This document shows positions 49,676 through 56,959 of a stretch of 64,000 nucleotides of DNA, piece by piece; the stretch's first letter is position 1; each line of letters begins with the position of its first letter. The notes below the pieces were generated by a model. The model did not search any database. It worked only from the letters and a program-made list of their open reading frames with translations, and had not been told where the DNA came from. A program made the translations under genes and the position numbers. Source of the stretch: an uncultured Gardnerella sp. (GTDB lineage Bacteria; Actinomycetota; Actinomycetes; Actinomycetales; Bifidobacteriaceae); the NCBI GenBank assembly GCA_947088155.1, contig CAMUFL010000002.1, positions 124,001-188,000 of the forward strand. Reading direction: 5' to 3'.

Positions 49676-49990
49676 ATGGCAGAGAAGCAAGTAAAATCGC
49701 TGCACGTTAGTGTGGTGGCAGCCAGGCATCCTGTGTGGGAAGGCGATGCTAAGTTTGTGGTTATTCCTTCTGTGAATGGCGCAATGGGTGTGCTTCCTGG
49801 GCATGAGGCTGTGCTTGCGTTAATTGATCACGGTTTTGTGAAGGTTGACGATTTGAAGGGTGTGCGTCACGTTTTTAAGGTGACGGATGGCTTCTTCTCT
49901 GTTGACGATGATCACATTACGATTGCTGTTGAGCACAGTTGTAACGTTGATAAAGACGGAAATGTGTTGCCTAACGCAAAAGTGATTTAG
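49676..49990 (+). CDS. atpC: ATP synthase F1 subunit epsilon
   Basis: A 104-residue subunit consisting of the N-terminal beta-sandwich only (LHVSVVAARHPVWEGDAKFVVIP, GAMGVLPGHEAVLALIDHG). The inhibitory C-terminal helices found in longer epsilons are absent, as in other bifidobacterial forms I recall. The ATG at 49676 starts just after the atpD stop; an earlier in-frame ATG lies within atpD. Confidence 0.95.
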   Translation: MAEKQVKSLHVSVVAARHPVWEGDAKFVVIPSVNGAMGVLPGHEAVLALIDHGFVKVDDLKGVRHVFKVTDGFFSVDDDHITIAVEHSCNVDKDGNVLPNAKVI

Positions 49991-50071
49991 GGTTTGCTTT
50001 TATTGCTTACGTAAGTTTTATTGCTTTTGTAAGTTTTATAGACTTGCGCAAGTTGAGTAATCTCTTATTAA

Positions 50072-50113
50072 GGCAGGAGTTTGGGATATTCCCAAGCTCC
50101 TGTCTTTTTGTTT
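50072..50113 (+). terminator. Terminator of the atp operon
   Basis: A 15-bp stem with two G:T pairs, GGCAGGAGTTTGGGA (50072-50086) / TCCCAAGCTCCTGTC (50090-50104), 3-base loop, then TTTTTGTTTT. A strong intrinsic terminator. Confidence 0.95.
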
Positions 50114-50147
50114 TATCGCGCGCTTGTAAAGAAAATAGATCTCAGTG

Positions 50148-50297
50148 GCGAAACACTGTTACTAACTCAGTCAAGTATCTGAGAAAATAACGGTAATAAG
50201 CAAAACACTGTTACTGGCTCAGTCAACGAACTGAGAAAGTAACGGTAATAAGCAAAACACTGTTACTGGCTCAGTCAAGTATCTGAGAAAATAACGC
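50148..50297. repeat. 52-bp tandem hairpin repeat, three copies
   Basis: Units start at 50148, 50200 and 50252. Each contains an inverted repeat: GTTACT, two bases, CTCAG, then an 8-base loop and CTGAG, two bases, AGTAAC (copies 1 and 3 have AATAAC). The third unit runs into the stop of the ATPase remnant. Differences between copies are concentrated in the loop and the internal mismatches, so the arms look constrained. There are only three copies and no spacers, so this is not CRISPR. Confidence 0.92.
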
Positions 50298-50501
50298 TCA
50301 CAAACGAAGCGACGTGTTTGTTTCGAGCAGCCATTGCGCTATGTCTATTACGTGTATTCCTTCAATATCGTAAGAATCGTGGCGAGTGTTTGCAAGTAGG
50401 ATTTTAGTGTAAGAGTCTTTTATTGCTTTTAACGGCGAAAGTTCGCGCTCCAATGTGGAATCATCGCTAATGTTGTCTTCAAAATCGTGGTATTTTTTCA
50501 C
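50298..50501 (-). pseudogene. 3' remnant of a DUF4143 AAA ATPase
   Basis: A 67-codon fragment whose C-terminal ~45 residues (LERELSPLKAIKDSYTKI... then YDIEGIHVIDIAQWLLE) align with the last residues of the intact ATPase at 55386-56846 (RERELKPLRKIQNNYEKL... RVENIVDWLLK). The ATPase and DUF4143 bodies are absent. It would have to start at a GTG with no ribosome-binding site, next to repeated ACTTTTGA sites, so it is a deletion product. Confidence 0.8.
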
Positions 50502-50615
50502 TTTTGAAAGTGGGTGCGTATGTTTGCGTAAAATCGCAATTATCTTTACTTTTGAGTATGCAAAATCGCAATTATCTTTACTTTTGATGTTGATTATGGG
50601 AAAATAAGTAAAGAT
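50500..50615. promoter_or_regulatory. ACTTTTGA and AAGTAAAGAT repeat cluster between the ATPase remnant and fic
   Basis: ACTTTTGA occurs at 50500, 50548 and 50580, the first as the near-palindrome ACTTTTGAAAGT. A 26-bp word starting AAAATCGCAATTATC is repeated exactly at 50530-50555 and 50562-50587. ATCTTTACTT occurs at 50542 and 50574, and its complement AAGTAAAGAT at 50606-50615, about 80 bp before fic. This arrangement looks like an operator for an autoregulated gene. Confidence 0.6.
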
Positions 50616-50693
50616 TTTAGTGCGTTAGTATTTAGATTCGTCATAATTTATCTCAATAAAGCAAGGCAAGCAGAAGAAAAAGAAGCGTTAAAA

Positions 50694-51656
50694 ATGTATG
50701 ATTACTCGGGATTTAACAAAAGGCTACAAGAAAAAGGTATTAAAAAATCGCAGTTAGCAGCCGAGCTGCATATTTCTTCTCGTACGATTGCAAAAATCTC
50801 AAAAGGCGAAAAACTATCAAATTCAGTAATCGCGAAAATTAGCAACTATTTACAATGCAAGCCTAGCGAATTGTATCGCGTAATTTCAAGTAACCCTATT
50901 TTGCAAAGGCTTAGGGAAGAAAAGGCACATCGTATTCCAGGCGGAATTTATCACGAGCTTCAAATTCGTATGACGTACAACTCGAATCATATTGAAGGAA
51001 GCCAGCTAAGTGAAGATCAAACTAGGCGAATTTTTGAAACTAATACTATTGATTCTGTAGAAAAAGTGGGGGGTGTAGTCGATAGCGCGGATTCAAGCGT
51101 TGGTGCAGTAGAGAAAACAAGTATTAAGGTTGACGACATTGTTGAAACAGTAAATCATTTTCGCGCGATTGATTACTGTATTGATGTTGCTGAAGAGCCT
51201 CTTAGTGAAGACATGATTAAGCATTTACATTTGCTGCTTAAACGCGGAACAAGCGACGAGCTTCTACCTTGGTTCCGTGTGGGTGATTACAAGTTGCGTG
51301 CGAATGTTGTAGGCGGTGTGCAAACTTGCGAGCCGCAAAAAGTGCATGATGAGATTAGTAAGCTGTTGGCAGAATACCTTGATAAAACTGATTTGCAGCT
51401 AGAAGATATAGTTGATTTTCACTACAGGTTTGAACGAATTCATCCCTTCCAGGATGGTAATGGTAGAGTTGGGCGTTTGATTGCTTTTAAGGAATGCTTA
51501 AAGCATAATATCGTGCCATTTATTATTGAGGATCGAAAGAAATACTACTATTATCGCGGTCTCAAAGAATATGGTAACGAGCGCGGATCCCTAGTTGAAA
51601 CTTGCTATGACGGTCAAGATACGTTCCGCGCGTTGCTGAAGCTTTTTGGGTTGTGA
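50694..51656 (+). CDS. HTH-Fic fusion protein (AMP-transferase family)
   Basis: A 320-residue protein. Residues 1-65 form an XRE-like helix-turn-helix (KSQLAAELHISSRTIAKISKGEKLSNSVIAKI). The Fic domain follows, with the complete motif HPFQDGNGRVGR at 250-261, implying AMP transfer or a related nucleotide modification of a target protein. An inhibitory motif S-x-x-x-E-G is at 97-102 (SNHIEG), the class II arrangement in which an N-terminal helix blocks ATP. An enzyme able to bind its own promoter is plausible, given the repeats just upstream. Weak ribosome-binding site. Target unknown. Confidence 0.88.
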   Translation: MYDYSGFNKRLQEKGIKKSQLAAELHISSRTIAKISKGEKLSNSVIAKISNYLQCKPSELYRVISSNPILQRLREEKAHRIPGGIYHELQIRMTYNSNHIEGSQLSEDQTRRIFETNTIDSVEKVGGVVDSADSSVGAVEKTSIKVDDIVETVNHFRAIDYCIDVAEEPLSEDMIKHLHLLLKRGTSDELLPWFRVGDYKLRANVVGGVQTCEPQKVHDEISKLLAEYLDKTDLQLEDIVDFHYRFERIHPFQDGNGRVGRLIAFKECLKHNIVPFIIEDRKKYYYYRGLKEYGNERGSLVETCYDGQDTFRALLKLFGL

Positions 51657-51699
51657 CGCGTTCTGTTTATTGCGTTTTGAGGCTCGTGTGAATATCACC

Positions 51700-51770
51700 T
51701 CACTTCGCAAAATTAAAAAATTTTCAAATTTGCGAAGTGGGATTTGGCTATTTTTGTGAAGTGGGATTTG
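51700..51770. repeat. Inverted and direct repeats between fic and higA
   Basis: CACTTCGCAAA (51701-51711) and TTTGCGAAGTG (51729-51739) are perfect 11-bp inverted arms around an AT-rich loop. GAAGTGGGATTTG then occurs twice (51734-51746 and 51758-51770). The genes on either side converge, so this may partly serve as a terminator, but no T-run follows the stem. Confidence 0.7.
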
Positions 51771-51796
51771 CTTGGCATTAAAGCGTGTAAATCGTG

Positions 51797-52099
51797 CTAC
51801 GCCGAAACGAGTGGCGTGATGTTGCTGATGCTGGATTCGTCAAATCGCAAAATGTCGTAGTCGAGTTGGAGATTGAGCCAAAAATTGGGGGTTGTTCTAA
51901 AAGCTTTAGATAGCTTGTATGCCATTGCTACGCTGATCGCGCGTTTGCCGTTTAAGATTTCTCCGATTGCTGTTTGGGATACACCGATAGTGTGTGCAAG
52001 TTTGTATGAGCTGATTTTAAGCGGTTCCATAAATTCTTCGCGCAAAATTTCGCCAGGAGTGCTCAAGTAGTTATCTGTGGTAGTCGTCGAAGTAGACAT
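51797..52099 (-). CDS. higA: HigA-type antitoxin (XRE family)
   Basis: A 100-residue HigA antitoxin: TPGEILREEFMEPLKISSYKLAHTIGVSQTAIGEILNGKRAISVAMAYKLSKAF is the family helix-turn-helix, followed by FWLNLQLDYDILR. It neutralises the preceding HigB toxin and would repress the operon. It overlaps the toxin gene by 29 bp, in the toxin-first order typical of higBA. AAAGAAG lies before the ATG. A 37-bp copy of its 3' end also occurs at 56902-56938. Confidence 0.93.
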   Translation of the reverse strand: MSTSTTTTDNYLSTPGEILREEFMEPLKISSYKLAHTIGVSQTAIGEILNGKRAISVAMAYKLSKAFRTTPNFWLNLQLDYDILRFDESSISNITPLVSA

Positions 52100-52358
52100 C
52101 GTAAGCTTCTTTCGTATTGTTGTTCCATTTGAAAATTAGTCTGTATTGTTTATTTACTCTTATGCTCCAGTATCCAAGTAGATTGCCTTTGAGTGGCTCA
52201 AGCTGATTTCCTGGCGGCGCTTTAAGATCTTGCAAATCGTATGCAGCTTTTAGTATTTGCAGTTTTCTTTTTAGGATTTTTTCTAATCCAGTGGGATAAC
52301 CTTTTGGGTACGAGCCGCCGTATAGGTAATCATTAAGTTCCTTTTCTCTGATTTCCAT
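52071..52358 (-). CDS. higB: HigB-type toxin (RelE/ParE superfamily)
   Basis: A 95-residue mRNA interferase toxin of the HigB family. GLEKILKRKLQILKAAYDLQDLKAPPGNQLEPLKG and WSIRVNKQYRLIFKWNN...YDVYFDDYH are typical, with the conserved basic and His residues of the active site. The ATG at 52358 is preferred for length; an ATG at 52376 adds six residues. The same frame stays open upstream to 52592 through the poly-C tract, giving a 78-residue extension with no family match, which I regard as non-coding. Confidence 0.9.
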   Translation of the reverse strand: MEIREKELNDYLYGGSYPKGYPTGLEKILKRKLQILKAAYDLQDLKAPPGNQLEPLKGNLLGYWSIRVNKQYRLIFKWNNNTKEAYDVYFDDYHR

Positions 52359-52520
52359 AAAACTATGGTAATGCATTGCGTTACTAATGTAAAGCGTTAG
52401 CAACGATTGAACGGTTGGCGCGTGATGTTGCGCTATGTGGTTGTTGTGGTTTGCTTGCGTGCCATCGAAACGTTGTGGTTTTGATGGATTTTTGCAGGAT
52501 TCTTTGTTGATTCTTGCCAT

Positions 52521-52531
52521 GGGGGGGGGGG
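52521..52531. repeat. 11-G homopolymer upstream of the LRR adhesin gene
   Basis: Eleven consecutive G residues, the longest homopolymer of G/C noticed in the window and conspicuous in AT-rich DNA. It is 112 bp before the LPXTG protein start. It lies inside the spacer of a possible promoter (TTGATT 52507-52512, TAGATT 52532-52537, 19-bp spacer) and also near the start of a 43-codon open frame (ATG 52519) whose stop overlaps the adhesin start. Either could make expression length-dependent. Confidence 0.9.
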
Positions 52532-52643
52532 TAGATTTGTCTGTAAATGCTTTGTATAGCTGCGCTTTGTTTAAGTTACAGCCATTTTGCAATTTTATTG
52601 TTTCACGCGCAGATGCGTGTGAGAGAAGAAGAAAGGATAAAGT

Positions 52644-54848
52644 ATGCTAAACAAAAAGACTATAGGCGCTTTTGTAGCTGCTGCCACTTTGATTAGTGGC
52701 TTCGCTTTTGCGTCGCTTCCACCAGCTGCGTTCGCTAGTACTAGCGAAGATAATAAGATAATTAATTTTCAAAACTCAGTTGTTAAAAAAGTAGCACTCT
52801 ATAGTTTAAATCGTAGTCATAGTGGCGGAGAGCTTACTGATGTAACCGAGGGGCAAGCTAAAACATTAAAATCTATGAATATTAATACAAATGATGGTGA
52901 TAGTAATAATTTTTCTGATCTTAAGTATTTTACGGGCTTACAGAAAGTTCATTTATGGACTTCTGGTGATCCTACGGGATTAGACTCATTGAAGAGTATT
53001 CCTACACTTGAGTCTTTGAGTATTGGCTCAACGTTACGTAAAGTGAATATCTCTGATATTTCAGATTTAAAGCAACTTAAGAGCTTGGCAATTAACGGTG
53101 CCACAAATTTGAATGATAGTGATGTGTCGAAATTAAGCGGTCTTACTAATCTTAAGAAGATAACTATCACTGATTCAGGTATTACTAAGTTTTCATCGCT
53201 AGATTTCTTGCCTGAAGATTTGGAAGAGTTAGATGTTAGTAATACAAGTACTATAACAAGTATTAGCGGTATAGAGCGTTTCAAAAAATTAAAACTTTTG
53301 AATATAACAGATACTTCTGTATCAGATTTGACTCCTGTTACATCTCTTAAAGATACCATAACTGATTTGGAAGCTAATACTAAAAACGGTATAAATAGTA
53401 TTGAGCCATTGAGCCAATTAACAAGACTTAATTATTTGCTTTTTAGAAGTAGTAACAATATTTCTAGCATTGAAAAATTAAAGAGCCTTACTGGTCTAAA
53501 GACTTTGGTGATTACTGGAGGAAATGAGATTAGTGATATTTCTCCTGTAAATTCTATGCCTTCACTTTCTGCTTTAGCTTTTTATGGTTTTAGCAAGTTA
53601 AGTGATATTAAACCTATTTCTAAAAATGCTTCTCTTAAATGCTTTAGCCTTATAAGTTCTAATGTGAGCGATATAAGTGTGTTAAGCAGCTTGTCTAAAA
53701 TTAGAAAATTGGCTCTTGTTGATAACAAGCTAACTGATATAAACCCTATTAAGAGTCTTAATAATCTTACAAAGCTTGTAGTTGGTGATGAAATTGGCTT
53801 AGACAAAGTAAGCGCTTTGGTAGGCTCTAAGAGAGATTTGAGTATTAGTTCTATTCATGTGGGTAATATATCTCCTCTGTCTATTCATTCTTGGGATGGT
53901 TTCCCTGTATTTGAACCTGAGGTTGTAAATGATGACTCTGGTGTAACGTCTGAGCCGGCTCCTGCGCCGAATCCTGGGCCTGCTCCTGCGCCTAAGCCAG
54001 TTCCCTCTCCAGCGCCAAATCCTTCGAGTAACGGAGAGCAAAACCGCGTTGTTGGTCTAACTCCACATAAGATATCTCCTATACCAAAGATTGAACCTCA
54101 TAAGCCTCTTCTTCCAAAAAGGGGTGGTAGTAGCGATTTAGGTTCACCAGCGCCTAAGTCTGAGCCAACGCCAACGCCTGATGACGATAAGAAGCCAGAT
54201 CAGAATCCTGAAGTCCCTCAGACACCGCAGGTTCCTAACAATCCTGAAACCCCTCAGGTTCCGCAGAATCCGCAGGCTCCTAACGCTCCTCATGCGCCTG
54301 AGTCTCCTACGGCTCCTGCTCCGGCTACGAAGTCAGGTTATGATAAGAGTGTGAATGCTCCTGTTAATGTTCCTGAGGCTCCTAAGAGTGTTAATGATCT
54401 TAAGCCAGAGGTTAAGGGCGATATTACCGTTGGCAATAATAATGTTGCTAAGGCTGGTGCGCCTAACAAGGTTACTCTTCATGTTGATAACGCTAAGTTC
54501 AATAAGGAGTTGAAGGATAAGGGTTCTGTTAAGGCTTACGCGTTTATGTATTCTACTCCTAAGCTTTTGCGTAGCGTGGATGGTAGTGATTACGTGACGG
54601 TTAAGCTTGATGCTAATGGCGTTCCTTATTTTGATGCTCAATTCCCTGCTGGTTATTCTGGTAAGCATACTGTTGTGCTCGTAGATGAGCAGGGCAATCA
54701 GCTTGCTTGGACGGATATTACTGTTGAGAACAAGACGGCGAATGGCGGTGAGGGCACTTTGCCTGCTACTGGCGTAGGTGTTGCTGTGTCTGTGATTGCT
54801 ATGGCTGTGTTTGCTGGTATTGGTGTTACTTTGCGTAGGGTTCGCTGA
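52644..54848 (+). CDS. LPXTG-anchored leucine-rich repeat surface protein (internalin-like)
   Basis: A 734-residue cell-wall protein. Signal peptide (MLNKKTIGAFVAAATLISGF, cleavage near FAS). Residues about 75-420 are leucine-rich repeats of the 21-22-residue internalin type (for example LTNLKKITITDSGITKFSSL). A Pro-rich spacer runs from about 433 to 575 (PAPAPNPGPAPAPKP; PQVPNNPETPQVPQNP). A beta-rich domain before the anchor (KVTLHVDNAKFNKEL, SGKHTVVLVDEQGNQLAWTDI) leads to the sortase motif LPATG at 706-710, a hydrophobic helix and a basic tail. It probably mediates adhesion to host or bacterial ligands. AAAGGA is before the ATG, and a poly-G tract lies upstream. Confidence 0.93.
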   Translation: MLNKKTIGAFVAAATLISGFAFASLPPAAFASTSEDNKIINFQNSVVKKVALYSLNRSHSGGELTDVTEGQAKTLKSMNINTNDGDSNNFSDLKYFTGLQKVHLWTSGDPTGLDSLKSIPTLESLSIGSTLRKVNISDISDLKQLKSLAINGATNLNDSDVSKLSGLTNLKKITITDSGITKFSSLDFLPEDLEELDVSNTSTITSISGIERFKKLKLLNITDTSVSDLTPVTSLKDTITDLEANTKNGINSIEPLSQLTRLNYLLFRSSNNISSIEKLKSLTGLKTLVITGGNEISDISPVNSMPSLSALAFYGFSKLSDIKPISKNASLKCFSLISSNVSDISVLSSLSKIRKLALVDNKLTDINPIKSLNNLTKLVVGDEIGLDKVSALVGSKRDLSISSIHVGNISPLSIHSWDGFPVFEPEVVNDDSGVTSEPAPAPNPGPAPAPKPVPSPAPNPSSNGEQNRVVGLTPHKISPIPKIEPHKPLLPKRGGSSDLGSPAPKSEPTPTPDDDKKPDQNPEVPQTPQVPNNPETPQVPQNPQAPNAPHAPESPTAPAPATKSGYDKSVNAPVNVPEAPKSVNDLKPEVKGDITVGNNNVAKAGAPNKVTLHVDNAKFNKELKDKGSVKAYAFMYSTPKLLRSVDGSDYVTVKLDANGVPYFDAQFPAGYSGKHTVVLVDEQGNQLAWTDITVENKTANGGEGTLPATGVGVAVSVIAMAVFAGIGVTLRRVR

Positions 54849-54926
54849 TAGTTGATTAGCTGATTGATTAATTGATTAATCAATCAGTCAGCTAATGCAG
54901 CTGCTATATGTCAGTGGCAAGAGTTT

Positions 54927-54975
54927 AAGGGCTTTCGTTTGTGTTCGCTTGCGTTCACACTCGAAGGCCCTTTTA
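54927..54975 (+). terminator. Terminator after the LRR protein
   Basis: AAGGGCTTTCG (54927-54937) pairs with CGAAGGCCCTT (54962-54972), one G:T pair, followed by TTT. A preceding AT-rich inverted repeat with TTAGCTGA / TCAGCTAA arms (54856-54895) lacks a T-run. Confidence 0.8.
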
Positions 54976-54996
54976 TATTGCATGCTGTTGTTTTGC

Positions 54997-55070
54997 TTAG
55001 TTTGCATTAAGCAGCCACTGTGCTATGTCTATTATGCGTATTACTTCAATGTCGTAAGAATCGTAGTATT
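54997..55070 (-). pseudogene. Second 3' remnant of a DUF4143 ATPase
   Basis: Read on the minus strand, about 25 codons give YYDSYDIEVIRIIDIAQWLLNAN and a stop, closely matching the end of the remnant at 50298-50501 (HDSYDIEGIHVIDIAQWLLE) at both protein and DNA level. Nothing upstream is recognisable as the rest of the gene. It lies directly beside a new cluster of ACTTTTGA sites, as the other remnant does. Confidence 0.75.
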
Positions 55071-55073
55071 TTT

Positions 55074-55137
55074 ACTTTTGAAAACAAATACATATTTCTA
55101 CTTTCAAAACTGTAATATTTTTTCACTTTTGAAAGTG
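55074..55137. promoter_or_regulatory. Three ACTTTTGAAA-like sites at about 26-bp spacing
   Basis: ACTTTTGAAAAC (55074), ACTTTCAAAAC (55100) and ACTTTTGAAAGT (55125), spaced 26 and 25 bp. The last, with its flanks TTTTTTC and GTGG, matches the site beside the first ATPase remnant (50500-50511). This is probably the ancestral operator of the lost ATPase gene. Confidence 0.55.
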
Positions 55138-55158
55138 GATCGTCTTGTATAAAATACA

Positions 55159-55249
55159 AAGTTTGAGTTATCGATAACCTAAACTTAGGAAAAATAAAAG
55201 TTTAGGTTATGTATAACTTAAACTTGTAAAAAATCGAAGTTTAGGTCAT
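55159..55249. promoter_or_regulatory. 39-bp repeated palindromes upstream of the DUF4143 ATPase
   Basis: Units begin at 55159, 55198 and 55237, exactly 39 bp apart. Units 1 and 2 are palindromes: AAGTTTGAGTTAT / ATAACCTAAACTT and AAGTTTAGGTTAT / ATAACTTAAACTT, each around 2 bases (one or two mismatches). Unit 3 keeps only the left arm (AAGTTTAGGTCAT). They lie 137-227 bp before the ATPase gene and look like operators. Confidence 0.75.
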
Positions 55250-55385
55250 AATATTTATAAGATTCGTAAGATTTATAAATTTATGATTCTGGAATCTTGT
55301 AATTTTGCAATCTTATAACTGTGTAATCAACGTAAGCATTGTTTTAAGAATTGCTAAATCTTCTAAAGCGGAGTAGAGACTTATT

Positions 55386-56846
55386 ATGGTAAATTTGCAA
55401 AAACAGTTACTTGGAAGCGCAAATATGCCAATGCGCAGTAATAGCCCTGCAATAGTCGGCAAAAATATTAAAAATCGCGATATTTACCTTAATCAGCTTA
55501 TAGCCTTCAAAGATACAGAGCCTGTAAAAGTTGTGACGGGCATTCGCAGATGCGGCAAGTCAACTCTGCTTAAGCTCATGCAAGCATACCTTCTTAACTC
55601 TGGGGTTGAGCAAAATCAAATTATATCTATAAACTTTGAGTCGCTCGAGTTTCAAGATATGAGTTACAAAGACTTGTATAATTACGTTAAAAATAGGATT
55701 GAATCTAGCAGTATTGAATCCTCTGATAGTGAGTCTTCTAGTATTAAGACTCCTAAAAAAACGTATCTTTTCTTTGACGAGCTGCAGCGTATCGATCGTT
55801 GGGAAGATGCAATTAACTCGTTTCGCGTAGATTTTGATTGTGATATTTACATAACTGGCTCTAATGCATATCTGCTTTCTTCTGAGTATTCAACGTATTT
55901 GTCTGGGCGGTATGTGGAAGTGAAAATGTATCCGCTTTCGTTCAAAGAGTTCGCTGATTTTCAGGATTATTCCGTTGAAGAATATAAGTCTCCGCTCGGC
56001 GATCTGAAAAAAAGAGCAGTGAATGCTAATGGCGGCAGTGTAGAGCTTGATGACTTGTTTGCAGCTTATATGCGTTACGGCGGTATGCCTGCAATTTGCG
56101 ATATTGCTTTAGAATCAGGTTTTAATCAGAGTAGCGCAATGACTTTGCTGGATGGGATTTATTCCACTGTAGTAGTTCGCGATATACTCGAGCGTGAGAA
56201 GCGCCGAGGTCAAAGACAGATTACAGACGCCGACCTTCTTAGAAAAATCATTATGTTTTTGGCAGATAATATTGGAAATAATACGTCTTTAAATTCTGTG
56301 TGTAATACGCTTTCTTCCGAAAATCTTCTTAATGCTGTGGATGGCAATTCGCGTGGATTGCGCGCGCGTGGCGCTAAACCTGCAACTCAAACCGTGTCCG
56401 CTTATGTTAGTGCGTTAAAAGAATCTTACATGTTTTATGATGTTAAGCGCTTTGATATTAAAGGAAAGGATTATTTGCGCACTCTTGGCAAATATTACAT
56501 TGTTGACATTGGGTTGCGTAATTATTTGCTCGGATTTAGAGACAGAGATAGAGGGCATGCGCTAGAGAACGTTGTTTTCTTTGAGCTTTTAAGGCGCGGA
56601 TATGATGTTGCAGTTGGCAAAATAGATAATTTGGAAGTGGATTTTGTTGCTACTTCTGCTTGCGAAAAGCTTTATATTCAAGTAACTGAAAGTATGATGG
56701 ATGAGTCTGTGCGCGAGCGCGAGTTAAAGCCGCTTCGTAAGATTCAGAATAATTACGAGAAACTGGTTATTACTTTGAGTAAGGCTTTAGATGATGACTA
56801 CGACGGCATTCGCGTTGAAAACATTGTTGATTGGTTGCTTAAGTAG
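55386..56846 (+). CDS. AAA ATPase with DUF4143 domain
   Basis: A 486-residue ATPase of the widespread but uncharacterised AAA_14/DUF4143 group. Walker A GIRRCGKST is at 52-60, Walker B is YLFFDELQRI, and the sensor text YITGSNAYLLSSEYSTYLSGR with MYPLSFKEF is diagnostic. The C-terminal DUF4143 part resembles a restriction-endonuclease-like fold (LENVVFFELLRRGYDVAVGK, VDFVA, YIQVTES; a D-x-Q-like core). It has no clear ribosome-binding site beyond GGAGTAG. Flanked by two different repeat arrays. Function unknown; some authors suspect defence or toxin-like roles. Confidence 0.9.
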   Translation: MVNLQKQLLGSANMPMRSNSPAIVGKNIKNRDIYLNQLIAFKDTEPVKVVTGIRRCGKSTLLKLMQAYLLNSGVEQNQIISINFESLEFQDMSYKDLYNYVKNRIESSSIESSDSESSSIKTPKKTYLFFDELQRIDRWEDAINSFRVDFDCDIYITGSNAYLLSSEYSTYLSGRYVEVKMYPLSFKEFADFQDYSVEEYKSPLGDLKKRAVNANGGSVELDDLFAAYMRYGGMPAICDIALESGFNQSSAMTLLDGIYSTVVVRDILEREKRRGQRQITDADLLRKIIMFLADNIGNNTSLNSVCNTLSSENLLNAVDGNSRGLRARGAKPATQTVSAYVSALKESYMFYDVKRFDIKGKDYLRTLGKYYIVDIGLRNYLLGFRDRDRGHALENVVFFELLRRGYDVAVGKIDNLEVDFVATSACEKLYIQVTESMMDESVRERELKPLRKIQNNYEKLVITLSKALDDDYDGIRVENIVDWLLK

Positions 56847-56901
56847 CGTTGCTGATTGGTTTCTTTTTAATTAGGTGTTATGTAAGTAGGTATTAAAGTG
56901 C

Positions 56902-56938
56902 GTAAATCGTGCTACGCCGAAACGAGTGGCGTGATGTT
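56902..56938 (-). pseudogene. 37-bp exact copy of the higA 3' end
   Basis: These 37 bases are identical to 51787-51823, which span the last codons and stop of higA and its downstream flank. Similarity extends a few bases to the left (TTAAAG). No antitoxin body remains. It marks a duplication or recombination end point beside the ATPase gene. Confidence 0.85.
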
Positions 56939-56959
56939 TTTCTATAGTGCGTTTTTGCA

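Noticed and set aside
50148..50297. Possible CRISPR array
   Set aside because: The three repeats are contiguous, 52 bp long and hairpin-forming, with no unique spacers of constant size and no cas genes nearby.
52359..52592. N-terminal extension of HigB through the poly-C tract
   Set aside because: It has no family match, low-complexity His/Asn content and no ribosome-binding site, and HigB proteins normally start near codon MEIRE. Kept only as a remote alternative reading of the homopolymer.
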